Origin: Opitutus sp. GAS368
Lineage (GTDB): Bacteria; Verrucomicrobiota; Verrucomicrobiia; Opitutales; Opitutaceae
NCBI RefSeq assembly: GCF_900104925.1
Contig: NZ_LT629735.1
Location: forward strand, 2,574,291 to 2,638,290
Reading direction: 5' to 3'
Length of the DNA stretch: 64,000 nt
The notes beneath the pieces are model-generated. The model was not told the DNA's origin. It worked only from the letters and a program-made list of their open reading frames with translations, and did no database searches. The position numbers and the translations under genes are program-made. This document shows, piece by piece, positions 22,939-30,744 of the stretch. Numbering within the stretch: position 1 is the stretch's first letter; the number at the start of each line of letters is the position of its first letter.

Positions 22939-23862
22939 ATGGCGACGCCTCCCCCCGATTCGCCCCTGTTTGATGTGACCGTGCGGGTGGGGTGCAGCCT
23001 GGCCTACGAGTTGACCGGCTCGGCGATGTTGCTGCTGAACCTGCGACCGACCCCGGACCGCAACCACGCCATCGTCTTCGAGGCGTTCACCACCGGCGAC
23101 AACCTTCCCGTGGAGGAATTTGCCGACAGCCATGGCAACCGGGTCACGCGCGTGAAGCTCGCGCCCGGCCGCAACCTCTTCCGGCACGACGCCATCGTCC
23201 GCGTCTCGTCGCAGCCCGACAACCACGACCTGACCGACCGCACGCCGCATCTGCCCGCGGACCTGCCCCCCGCGGTGCTGCGCTACACGTTGCCCAGCCG
23301 GTATGCGGACTCGGACAAGCTCGGCAATTTCGCCTGGGAGAAATTCGGCCCGGTCGAGCACGGCTGGCCGCGCGTGCAGGCCATCAGTCAGTGGCTGCAC
23401 GATAACATCGAATACCGCTATATGTCCGGCCGGCCCGACCTGTCGGCGTGGGACATCCTGCAGCGCGGCCACGGCGTGTGCCGGGACTTCGCGCACCTGG
23501 CGATCGCGCTCAACCGCTGTTTCAACCTGCCAACCCGCTACGTGACCGGCCACTTGCCGGACATCGGGTTTCCCGACCCGGAGAACCACATGGATTTCCA
23601 CGCCTACGCCGAGGTGTATCTCGGCGGCGAGTGGCATACGACCGACGCGCGCTTCCATGTGCCACGCATCGGCCGGATCAAGGTGTCGTGCGGGCAGGAC
23701 GCCGTGGACGGGGCGTTCTCGACGATCTATGGTGGTGCTACGCTGACCTACTTCGAGGTCTGGGCCTATCAGGTGGCGCGCGGCACGGTCGGCGTCGGCG
23801 ATCCGGTGGACTTCAGCAAACGGCTCGACAACTCGTGGGTCGTGCGGACGGATCCGGTTTAA
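22939..23862 (+). CDS. transglutaminase-like cysteine peptidase family protein
   Basis: A 307-residue protein with an N-terminal beta domain (residues about 10-110) and a transglutaminase-like core. The catalytic triad is visible: Cys in QRGHGVCRDFAHLAIALNR (about 178), His in HMDFHAYAEVYL (about 218) and Asp in WHTTDARF (about 235). No signal peptide, so cytoplasmic. Similar proteins occur with circularly permuted ATP-grasp/alpha-E genes in peptide-modifying clusters, but those partners are not here. The reaction (amide hydrolysis or crosslinking) is inferred from the triad. Start ATG 22939 fits the family N-terminus. Confidence 0.88.
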   Translation: MATPPPDSPLFDVTVRVGCSLAYELTGSAMLLLNLRPTPDRNHAIVFEAFTTGDNLPVEEFADSHGNRVTRVKLAPGRNLFRHDAIVRVSSQPDNHDLTDRTPHLPADLPPAVLRYTLPSRYADSDKLGNFAWEKFGPVEHGWPRVQAISQWLHDNIEYRYMSGRPDLSAWDILQRGHGVCRDFAHLAIALNRCFNLPTRYVTGHLPDIGFPDPENHMDFHAYAEVYLGGEWHTTDARFHVPRIGRIKVSCGQDAVDGAFSTIYGGATLTYFEVWAYQVARGTVGVGDPVDFSKRLDNSWVVRTDPV

Positions 23863-24147
23863 GTAAAGATCCCCGGACCAAGTTTACCTGCCTGCGGCGG
23901 CGCCGAAGGCGACCGAGACCCCGAGGCATTGGCCCAATCCCACGCTGGCGAGGTTGCTCGCGCTCCAACTCTTCGCCTTCTGGAGGCACGGCGACCTCGC
24001 CGTGGTCTTAGCTTCGAGATATTGGACCCACGGCGAATAAAATAAACGGTCGAAGCGGTTCGCGGGCGAACCAGTTGGCCGCGTGCGGGGCGGGCGGGCG
24101 CGATAGGCGTCGTCTTTGGTGCCGGCGGTTTTTAAGCTCCGCCATCC
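23863..24147. other. non-coding gap before rpoZ
   Basis: No gene, palindrome family or clear terminator recognised. It presumably holds the rpoZ promoter and leader. Confidence 0.4.
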
Positions 24148-24357
24148 ATGAGAGACGAATACCTGTATGCGGCCGCCAAGGTCATCAACGATCCCTACAT
24201 TTTGGTGAATGTGGTGTCCCGCCGCGTGAAGCAGCTTCGCCGGGGCAGCCGCCCGCTGGTGGAATCGCTTGAGAAACTCGCACCCGAGGATGTCGCCCTG
24301 CGCGAGATCATCGAGGGCCGGATCAGCTACGAACTCGGGCCGATCGGCTCGAAGTAA
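24148..24357 (+). CDS. rpoZ: DNA-directed RNA polymerase omega subunit
   Basis: Omega helps fold and assemble the beta' subunit of RNA polymerase. The 69-residue product has the family core INDPYILVNVVSRRVKQL and GSRPLVESL with the following helix EDVALREIIEGRISYEL. Length is within the normal range (60-90). It stands alone between a transglutaminase-like gene and an accessory cassette, without the gmk or spoT neighbours common elsewhere. Confidence 0.9.
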   Translation: MRDEYLYAAAKVINDPYILVNVVSRRVKQLRRGSRPLVESLEKLAPEDVALREIIEGRISYELGPIGSK

Positions 24358-24451
24358 GCGGGGCCTCTATCGTCTAAAGCGTTGGTCCAGTGGGTCGATA
24401 CAGGCAGGTTGACAGGGAACACCCTCCGAGACTTACTGTTCCATTCTCCCT

Positions 24452-24649
24452 ATGAGCCACACCACCACCACAAAACGGACCAAATCCGCTGCTTCGAGCG
24501 GAGTGGGACACGGAGCGAAACCCCACACGGTTTCACCGGCGCCGTTGGGCGAGTTTCTCGCCAATTACGGCGTTACAGCTGGTCACTACTCTAGGATTGT
24601 CAGGCAATATATCGGCAAGCGGCCGGATATGCTCAAGCGAGCAAGTTAA
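24452..24649 (+). CDS. small basic protein preceding the TIR-like gene
   Basis: A 65-residue product with a Ser/Thr/Lys-rich N-terminus and a more ordered C-terminal half, PLGEFLANYGVTAGHYSRIV then KRPDMLKR. No family recognised. It ends 3 bp before the start of the next gene, so the two are probably co-transcribed and may be functionally paired, for example as a regulator or antitoxin. Codon choice is less GC-biased than in neighbouring core genes, as in the next gene. Confidence 0.5.
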   Translation: MSHTTTTKRTKSAASSGVGHGAKPHTVSPAPLGEFLANYGVTAGHYSRIVRQYIGKRPDMLKRAS

Positions 24650-24652
24650 CAC

Positions 24653-25273
24653 ATGCCAAGGAGGCGACGTCGCAAGCCGTCACCGCTCCGGGCCAGGCGT
24701 GTGTTTCTGAATGTTCCTTACAGCCCTTCCTATGAGCGGCTGTTGGTGGCGCTGACGACTGCATTGGTGTCGGTGGGAGCTGAACCCTTGCTCACCTTCG
24801 ATATTTCCGAAGTGGGCGAAGGTCGGTTGCGCCGGATCATGCAGGCTATCGAGGAATGCCAAACCTCGATACACGATTTGAGTTATGCCACGTGCCAGCC
24901 CGCACGATTCAACATGCCCTTTGAGTTGGGTTTGGCTTGTGCCGTGCGCCAGCAGAAGGGAGGGCATGAGTTCCATGTCCTAGAGGCCAAGGCGCACCGC
25001 CTGCAACACACCTTGAGCGATGTTAACGGAATTGACCCTAAGGTTCACCATCGACGGCCGAAAGCCGCGATTCGGGCTGTGCTACTCATTATCAGCAGAC
25101 CGAGGGGCAATCCATCAACCGATGAGGTCAACCGCCTCTATGAATATATCTGGCGGAAATACGTGCCGATGCTGAGGCAGCGGCATGGCGATGGTCTTTT
25201 TAGCCGGGATGTATTTACGGACCTCTGCGTAATCACACGTGTGCTCGCGGAGCAGCGGGGCTTGCTTGAATAA
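24653..25273 (+). CDS. TIR/deoxyribosyltransferase-like fold protein
   Basis: A 206-residue protein opening with a basic tail, then RVFLNVPYSPSYERLLVALT, SIHDLSYA and RFNMPFELGLACAV (about residues 85-105). This pattern (xFLNxPF, IHDLS, FNMPFELG) marks a family of unnamed bacterial proteins with a TIR- or nucleoside-deoxyribosyltransferase-like Rossmann fold. The Glu of FELG is the likely catalytic residue for glycosidic-bond cleavage. Such proteins recur in defence islands. Base composition differs from the surrounding core genes, suggesting acquisition. An effector or NADase role is inference. Confidence 0.65.
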   Translation: MPRRRRRKPSPLRARRVFLNVPYSPSYERLLVALTTALVSVGAEPLLTFDISEVGEGRLRRIMQAIEECQTSIHDLSYATCQPARFNMPFELGLACAVRQQKGGHEFHVLEAKAHRLQHTLSDVNGIDPKVHHRRPKAAIRAVLLIISRPRGNPSTDEVNRLYEYIWRKYVPMLRQRHGDGLFSRDVFTDLCVITRVLAEQRGLLE

Positions 25274-25318
25274 AAGGCCGGCGTTCGGTCCAGGGCGGTC
25301 CCGGGTTGATTTCCGCGG

Positions 25319-25819
25319 TCAGTCGACCCGGAAGACCTCGGCGCGGAATTCGCTCGTGCCGAGCCCGCCGGCCGCGATCTCCGCCGTGCCAGCAAGGGTG
25401 GCCACCCGCGCGCGCAGCGTCATCAGCTGCCCCGGCAGCAGCGGCTCGATGGGGCCGTAGAACTGCGCGAAGCTGAAGCTGATCGACTTGCTGGGCGTGG
25501 CACAGGCGTCGCCGCGGACGATCTGCGCCTCGCGTTGCGTGGCCTGGCCGTGCGGGCCGGTGATCTCCTTGGTGATGACGAAGCGGATGCGTGCTTTCTC
25601 GTCGGAGAACTCGATCATCGGGAAGGTCAGGCCGAGCTTCAGCAGGATGCACCGGCCGCTCAGGTCGTCGGGGAAGAGGGAATAATCCCAGACGAGTTCG
25701 AAGCCCGGGATGAGCCCGCCCGGCTTGTCCAGGCCGTGGGGCTCGCTCACGCGGACGACGTCGGCCGTGTTGCTGTGTGCGAAGTCGAGGAAGAGGGGCG
25801 TGGGGTTGGCGTAGGGCAT
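25319..25819 (-). CDS. conserved hypothetical protein
   Basis: A 166-residue protein without signal peptide or membrane helix. The composition is beta-rich, with segments such as DDLSGRCILLKLGLTFPMIEF and TLRARVATLAGTAEIAAGGL. I recognise no family or catalytic motif. It lies 8 bp downstream of the next gene on the same strand, so the two likely form an operon. Start ATG 25817-25819. Confidence 0.65.
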   Translation of the reverse strand: MPYANPTPLFLDFAHSNTADVVRVSEPHGLDKPGGLIPGFELVWDYSLFPDDLSGRCILLKLGLTFPMIEFSDEKARIRFVITKEITGPHGQATQREAQIVRGDACATPSKSISFSFAQFYGPIEPLLPGQLMTLRARVATLAGTAEIAAGGLGTSEFRAEVFRVD

Positions 25820-25827
25820 GGCGGGGA

Positions 25828-26592
25828 TCAGTTGGCGGTTTCCTTCAGGCGCTCGCCGGAGAGTTTGAACCAGCGCTGCTCGGCGCGCCGCCAGCCGCGG
25901 CCAGCGCGGCGGAAGCGTTTGCGGATATCCTCCCAGAGGGTGCGGGCTTCGGCGGTCTGGCCCGACTGCTGCAACGACACGGCAAGAAAGTAACGGGGCT
26001 GTTCACCCAGCAGGACGGACTCGATGCCCCGCAGGATGGGCTGGGCCTCGGCGTGGCGGCCGGCCTGGACGAGGGCCCAGCCGCGCAGGAAGGTCACCTC
26101 GTTGCCGAGCATGCGGTCCGCCTCGACCTTGACCTGGTCGAGCGCGGCGAGCGCCTCGGTGAACTTGCCCGCCTCGAGCTGGTAGCGGGCCACGTTGGCC
26201 AGCGTGTGCGGGTCGTCGCGGAACGCACCGCGCAGGCACTCCTCGGCGACGGCGCAGGCCTCGGCGGCTTCGCCGGCGGCGAGCAGCTCGGTGGCGAGTT
26301 GCAGGCGCAGCTTGACGGTGTCGGACTCCTCTAACTCGGCCCGCAGGTCGCGGATGCGCCAGGCGCGGGGCTTCCAGAGCGTGAAGTCGCCGCTGCCGAC
26401 CGACGTCGCGGGCAGGAGCTCGATGAGGATGTAGGCGAGGCCACCGATTACCGGGGCGGCGAGCAGGATCCAGAACCACCAATAGGGGCGGCCGGTCTTG
26501 AACACGTGGACAACCAGCGCGAGCTGGATCAGCCAGAGGAACTTGGCGACGATGCCGAAGAGCGACCAATCGGACAGGATGGACTGCATCAT
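25828..26592 (-). CDS. membrane-anchored TPR-type protein
   Basis: A 254-residue protein with two N-terminal membrane helices (residues about 10-30 and 38-60; PLD-nuclease-N-like arrangement with GRPYWWFWILLAAPVIGGLAY). A helical region with tetratricopeptide-like periodicity follows (about 90-230: LATELLAAGEAAEACAVAEE and further similar pairs). The repeats should lie in the cytoplasm as a protein-protein interaction platform. Function unknown. It probably forms an operon with the downstream hypothetical gene. Confidence 0.75.
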   Translation of the reverse strand: MMQSILSDWSLFGIVAKFLWLIQLALVVHVFKTGRPYWWFWILLAAPVIGGLAYILIELLPATSVGSGDFTLWKPRAWRIRDLRAELEESDTVKLRLQLATELLAAGEAAEACAVAEECLRGAFRDDPHTLANVARYQLEAGKFTEALAALDQVKVEADRMLGNEVTFLRGWALVQAGRHAEAQPILRGIESVLLGEQPRYFLAVSLQQSGQTAEARTLWEDIRKRFRRAGRGWRRAEQRWFKLSGERLKETAN

Positions 26593-26617
26593 TTGGTGGA
26601 ATCCCGCGGCAATCAGC

Positions 26618-26824
26618 TCATACCACCACGACGTGGGTCTCGGATTTTTCGGGCGGAACCGGAAGCTTGTCCTCCACCAAGGCCTCGATGAAGGCGACCA
26701 CTGCCTCGCGGGTGTTAGTCACTGCTTCGTCCTTGGTGCGACCCTGTGAGATACAGCCAGGCAGGCTGGTACACACGGCCACCCACTGGTCGTCTTCGCC
26801 CGGGTAAATCACGACCTGTCGCAT
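26618..26824 (-). CDS. HicB-like antitoxin-fold protein
   Basis: A 68-residue product with the HicB-type partial RNase H fold: VVIYPGEDDQWVAVCTSLPG, then SQGRTKDEAVTNTREAV, then a short acidic/Pro-rich tail. The usual HicA toxin gene is not adjacent and no DNA-binding extension is present, so it is a solitary HicB-type protein. Start ATG 26822-26824; the frame is open much further upstream without family resemblance. Confidence 0.8.
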   Translation of the reverse strand: MRQVVIYPGEDDQWVAVCTSLPGCISQGRTKDEAVTNTREAVVAFIEALVEDKLPVPPEKSETHVVVV

Positions 26825-26962
26825 GGCCAGGAGCCTGTCTTGGATGGAGATTCTGTCAACGCGACGCTGACGGGTGAATCCCCAGGGATCAGGTGGAGAA
26901 GCGTGGCTGCAAGGCATTGACAGCGGGTGGGGCATTCTTCTGCATTTTGCCGGGCCGCCTTC

Positions 26963-27220
26963 ATGCCAACCATCGCATCCTTCAACGGGATTGCCGTTAA
27001 AGTGAACTTCCGCGAACACCCGCCGCCCCACTGCCATGTATTCTACGCCGGTCGCAAAGCAGTGCTGGATCTCCGATCACTGCAAATCACCCACGGTTCG
27101 TTCCCTTCCGCCCGGCAGGCCGACCTGCTGCGTTGGGCGACTCGGCATCGGGTTGCGCTCCTGCAGGCATGGAATGATTGCCAAGCGCGCCGACTCCCCG
27201 CAACCATACCCTATCCATGA
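26963..27220 (+). CDS. DUF4160 protein, toxin-antitoxin-type partner
   Basis: An 85-residue DUF4160 protein with the family start MPTIASFNGIAVKVNF and the hallmark EHPPPHCHVFYAG (residues about 19-31). Its TGA overlaps the ATG of the following DUF2442 gene (ATGA). DUF4160 and DUF2442 genes are commonly found as such pairs and are suspected toxin-antitoxin or nucleic-acid-related modules; biochemical function is not established to my knowledge. Confidence 0.85.
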   Translation: MPTIASFNGIAVKVNFREHPPPHCHVFYAGRKAVLDLRSLQITHGSFPSARQADLLRWATRHRVALLQAWNDCQARRLPATIPYP

Positions 27221-27558
27221 TTGATCCGCTGATCTCCGTTACGCAGGTCAAGGCCCTCCCGGGCTTCAAGCTCCGTCTGCGGTTTTCCGACGGGGCCGAG
27301 GGAGTCTTTGACTGTGCGGATGAGCTGTGGGGCGAGGTGTTCGAGCCGCTGAAGGACCCAAAATATTTTGCCAAAGTGTTTCTCGACCACGGAGCACCGT
27401 CCTGGCCCAACGGCGCCGATCTCGATCCCGCAGCCTTGCGCAAGGATATCAAGCCGACGACTGTTCCACGCAAGGTGGTCGCGCATAAGCTTCGTCCCGG
27501 CAAGGCTGCCGCGGTTCAGGAAAAACAGTCAGATTATCTCCGCAAGAAAGCCAACTAA
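27217..27558 (+). CDS. DUF2442 protein, partner of DUF4160
   Basis: A 113-residue product with the DUF2442 core: VTQVKALPGFKLRLRFSDGA, then DELWGEVFEPLKDPKYF and a motif around APSWPNGADLDPAALRKDI. Lys-rich C-terminal tail. Start ATG 27217-27219 overlaps the DUF4160 stop, so the two are translationally coupled. Confidence 0.85.
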   Translation: MIDPLISVTQVKALPGFKLRLRFSDGAEGVFDCADELWGEVFEPLKDPKYFAKVFLDHGAPSWPNGADLDPAALRKDIKPTTVPRKVVAHKLRPGKAAAVQEKQSDYLRKKAN

Positions 27559-27611
27559 GCGAGCAGTTGGCCAAGGATTGACGGGGACTTGAGCCCGCGA
27601 GCTTCTCGTGC

Positions 27612-28550
27612 TTATTTTCCGCTCTTCACGCCGCTGGCGAGCAGGGTTTCGAAATGCGGCTCGACGGTTTCGCGGGAGACGACCTGGACCTCGGCCTTGA
27701 TGAAGCCGGCCTTTTTCAGGAAGCCGTGCAGGGCGCTCTCCTTGAAGCCGAGCCAGAGGTCGCCGAACTGTTCGTGCGCCTTCTCGTAGTTGTGCTCGTT
27801 GAGGTCGAGGATGAGCACCTGTCCGCCGGGCTTGAGGATACGGAAGGCCTCGTTGACGGCGGTCTGCGGGTGATTCGCGTGGTGGAGCGCCTGGGAGAGG
27901 ATGGCGAGGTCGACGGACTTGTCGGGCAGCGGCACCGCCTCGATGTCGCCGAGCTTGTAGGTGAGGTTGGCCAAGCCATTCTTCTTCGCCAGCTCGGTGC
28001 CGACCTCGACCATACGTTCGGAATTATCGATGCACCAGACGCGCTCGGCGCGATGGGCGATAAGTTGCGAGATGAGGCCCTCGCCGGCGCCCAGGTCGGC
28101 CACGGTGATGGCGGGCACGAGGCGGAGCGCCAGATGTCCGATGGCCTCCCACGAACGGCCGGGGCAATAGTTCTTTCCGAGCTTGCCGGCGATGAGGTTG
28201 AAATACTGCTCGGAGACGCGGCGGCGCTTCTGCAGGACGCGGTCGAGGCTGTCGCGGTCTTCGCCGGACTCGGGCAGCCCGGCGACGGAGTCGCAGGCGG
28301 CGCGGAGCAGCGTGAGCTGCTTGGGGTCGAGGGTGGCGCGGAGGGAGTAGAAGGCCTTCTTGCCCTCGCGGCGGTCGCTGACGAAGCCGGCCTGGCGCAG
28401 CAGCGCGAGCTGGGAGGAGATGCGGGACTGGGCCATGCCGAGGATTTCCTGCAGCTCGGCGACCGAGAGTTCCTCCTTGAGCAGCAAGGCCAGCAGGCGC
28501 AGCCGCGTGGAATCGGACAGGATCTTCAGGTGGTCCCAGGAGGAGTTCAC
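27612..28550 (-). CDS. ArsR-type regulator fused to SAM-dependent methyltransferase
   Basis: A 312-residue fusion. Residues about 1-80 form a winged helix of ArsR type (LSVAELQEILGMAQSRISSQLALLRQAGFV). Residues about 145-300 form a class I methyltransferase with SAM loop VADLGAGEGLISQLIA, acidic motif WCIDNSERMVEVG and RILKPGGQVLILDLNEH. No metal-binding ELCVC motif is seen, so it is not a classical arsenic sensor. Fusions of this type are known near methionine/SAM-cycle genes; none is adjacent here. Starts at GTG 28548-28550. Confidence 0.87.
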   Translation of the reverse strand: MNSSWDHLKILSDSTRLRLLALLLKEELSVAELQEILGMAQSRISSQLALLRQAGFVSDRREGKKAFYSLRATLDPKQLTLLRAACDSVAGLPESGEDRDSLDRVLQKRRRVSEQYFNLIAGKLGKNYCPGRSWEAIGHLALRLVPAITVADLGAGEGLISQLIAHRAERVWCIDNSERMVEVGTELAKKNGLANLTYKLGDIEAVPLPDKSVDLAILSQALHHANHPQTAVNEAFRILKPGGQVLILDLNEHNYEKAHEQFGDLWLGFKESALHGFLKKAGFIKAEVQVVSRETVEPHFETLLASGVKSGK

Positions 28551-28608
28551 GACGGGAAAACTACTGAAGGGAAAGGCGGTGGTTTACAAGCGCGGGGAGG
28601 GTGGCTGA

Positions 28609-28790
28609 TTTTCCGCGGATGGCGCGGATAACCGCGAATAAGGGCCAAATCATCGATCCTGTCATGCTGAGTGAAACGAAGCATCCAGAGCGACGTGAGC
28701 CCGGCCAACATCCGGCTGGATCCTTCGTTTCACTCAGGATGACAGGGTGTGGGTATTTATCTGCGGTTATCCGCGCCATCCGCGGAAAAG
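28609..28790. repeat. nested palindrome: CGCGGAT triple arms around a TGTCATGCTGAG core
   Basis: Outer arms 28609-28642 and 28759-28790 carry CGCGGAT words spaced ~10 bp (inverted on the right). Inner arms 28660-28688 and 28716-28744 are inverted core copies. The layout is the same as at 5603-5787 but with a different outer word and a different core variant. It accounts for the greA-methyltransferase gap (28551-28855) together with the terminator below. Confidence 0.85.
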
Positions 28791-28791
28791 T

Positions 28792-28818
28792 AAAAAGGCC
28801 GCGCTTGAGGCGCGGCCG
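28792..28818 (-). terminator. intrinsic terminator after the GreA-type gene
   Basis: GGCCGCGC/GCGCGGCC stem with a 5-nt loop, followed on the minus strand by TTTTTA. It lies ~40 bp past the stop at 28856. Confidence 0.8.
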
Positions 28819-28855
28819 GAGAAACCCGCCCGGAGGTCGGGTTCCACCTTTCGAA

Positions 28856-30703
28856 TTACTTGGCGTCGATGAACCGGGTGATGCCGGCGATCTGGAATTC
28901 CTGGTGGGTGCTGCCGATCTTGAGCTTCACGTGCTCGCCGACCTTCTTGCCCATGAGGGCCTGGCCGAGCGGGGTCTTGTAGGCGATGCGGTGGGCGTCC
29001 GGGTCGCTGTCCCACGCGCCGAGCACGGAGTAGCGGACGGCCTTGCCGGTGGCGACGTCGCGCAGGTCGACGATCGTGCCGACGCTGATCGAGTCGGTGC
29101 TGGCCTCGCTGAAATCGGTGATGCGGGCACGGGCGAGATCGCGCTCGAGCTGCGCCTTCTGGCCCATGAGGACGCCCTGGTCCTGCTTGGCCATCTTGAA
29201 CTCGGAGTTCTCCTTGAGGTCGCCGTGCTCGCGGGCGACGGAGATGGCCTTGGAGTTCTCGGGGATGCGCTTGGAGACGATCTCCTCGTATTCGACGCGC
29301 TTCTTCTCGTAGCTCTCGCGCGAGACGAGGAACTGCTCGTCCTTGGTCTCGGACTCGCCGGAGACGAGGGACTGGAGGGAGGGGAAGAGCTTGATGAAGC
29401 GGGCGAGCAGGGACTTCTTGGTCAGCTCCTCGAAACCCTGGTTGAGCAGGAGGCTGTTGCCGAGGTCGCGGGCCGTCTCGGTGTCGGCGGAGGCGAGGAG
29501 GTCGGAGATGAGGTCGGCGTCGTCGCTCAGGGCCTCGGCCAGCGGAATGCGGCGGGTGCCGGCGGACTGGAGGGCCTCGTAGTCGATGGCGAAGAAGATG
29601 GCGCCGAGGAGGCGGGGCGTGATGAGCTCGTTGAGGAGCTTGGAGAACTTCTTCGAATGGCGGTTCTTGATGATCCAGAGGAGGACCGGGGCGCGGAGGT
29701 TCTGCTCGGTCTTCCAGCGCTTGAGGGCGGCGGCGAGCTCGTCGGCCTGGCCGTTTTCCATCAGGAAATTGATGCACTCGGTGGTGAACTTGCCCTGCGA
29801 GGTCTTGAGGAGGGCGAAGACGATCTCGCGCCACTCGAGCGGGTGCGTCTCCTTGACGAGGTCGAGGAAGCGGGACTGGAAATGGACCGGGATCTTCTCG
29901 GCGATGGCGGTGAGGCCGCGGACCTCCTTGATGAGTTCGGACTGGGAGGGGTTGGTCGAGCCGTTGTCGTGGCCGAGGATCTTGGCGAGCTCGTCGCGGA
30001 CGAAGGCGCCGTAGAGGCGCTCCGAGGCGTCGAGCTGGTTGCTGTCACGGACGGCCTCGGTGATGCCGGAGAGGACGGTGGCGAGGGAGGACTTCGACTC
30101 CTCCTTGATGGAGGCGGCGAGGAGGTCCTCGGCGAGGGAGATGCGGCGGCGGGCGGAACGGGTGTTTGCGAACTCCTCCAGGATCTCTGTCTCGGCGGAC
30201 ACGGGCTCGTCGCGGACGATGTAGGCCTCGGTCTTCTTGGCCGGGACGCCGACGCGCGGGTCCTTGACCAGCTGCTTTTTGACGTTGGAGAACCAGCGCT
30301 TGAACTTTTCCTCGCCGACGACCTGGGTCAGGACGATTTCGAGCTCGATGGCGCTGGCGGCCTTGCCCGGGTAGGCGGAGAGGGTGTCGATGACCAGCTG
30401 AACCGGATCATCCTCGATGAGCTCCTTGACCTTGGCGCCGTCGGTCTCCTTGCGGGCCAGAATGTGCTTGGCCGGAAGGACCTCCATGCTCGTGACGCAG
30501 AACACGGGGTCCATGCGGTGGGCCTTCTTGCCCTTGAAATCGATGACCAGCTTCTGGTCGGACTCGTCGAACGACTTGATCTGGCCGAAGCCCCAGCTCC
30601 GATGGACGACGTAAGCGCCGGCTTCCATCGCCTCCAGTTTGGCTTTGGACGCCTTGAGGGCGGGGTGTTTGCTGACGATCGCGGAGATGGCTTCGGAATT
30701 CAT
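28856..30703 (-). CDS. greA: transcription elongation factor GreA family, long form
   Basis: A 615-residue protein. The C-terminal ~155 residues are a complete GreA/GreB unit: coiled coil with EYEEIVSKRIPENSKAISVA and GDLKENSEF (acidic tip), then the globular part VGTIVDLRDVATGKAVRYSV. It also has the FKBP-like end TPLGQALMGKKVGEHVKL. GreA rescues backtracked RNA polymerase by stimulating transcript cleavage. The ~450-residue N-terminal extension begins with a small beta-barrel-like part (VHRSWGFGQIKSFDESDQKL, CarD/Tudor-like in character) followed by a helical region. The normal length is ~158 residues; long forms of this kind are typical of this phylum. Start ATG 30701-30703. Confidence 0.88.
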   Translation of the reverse strand: MNSEAISAIVSKHPALKASKAKLEAMEAGAYVVHRSWGFGQIKSFDESDQKLVIDFKGKKAHRMDPVFCVTSMEVLPAKHILARKETDGAKVKELIEDDPVQLVIDTLSAYPGKAASAIELEIVLTQVVGEEKFKRWFSNVKKQLVKDPRVGVPAKKTEAYIVRDEPVSAETEILEEFANTRSARRRISLAEDLLAASIKEESKSSLATVLSGITEAVRDSNQLDASERLYGAFVRDELAKILGHDNGSTNPSQSELIKEVRGLTAIAEKIPVHFQSRFLDLVKETHPLEWREIVFALLKTSQGKFTTECINFLMENGQADELAAALKRWKTEQNLRAPVLLWIIKNRHSKKFSKLLNELITPRLLGAIFFAIDYEALQSAGTRRIPLAEALSDDADLISDLLASADTETARDLGNSLLLNQGFEELTKKSLLARFIKLFPSLQSLVSGESETKDEQFLVSRESYEKKRVEYEEIVSKRIPENSKAISVAREHGDLKENSEFKMAKQDQGVLMGQKAQLERDLARARITDFSEASTDSISVGTIVDLRDVATGKAVRYSVLGAWDSDPDAHRIAYKTPLGQALMGKKVGEHVKLKIGSTHQEFQIAGITRFIDAK

Positions 30704-30744
30704 AATTGCGTATCTAGTCGGTGAACCGATTAGTTGAGTGGATA

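Noticed and set aside
22507-23658. Minus-strand open frame spanning the 21-bp array and the transglutaminase gene
   Set aside because: The array part is a translated tandem repeat (PLWVARL-type heptads) and the rest is antisense to a gene with an intact catalytic triad.
27087-27503. Minus-strand frames over the DUF4160/DUF2442 pair
   Set aside because: Both plus-strand proteins match known families and overlap by ATGA; the antisense frames do not.
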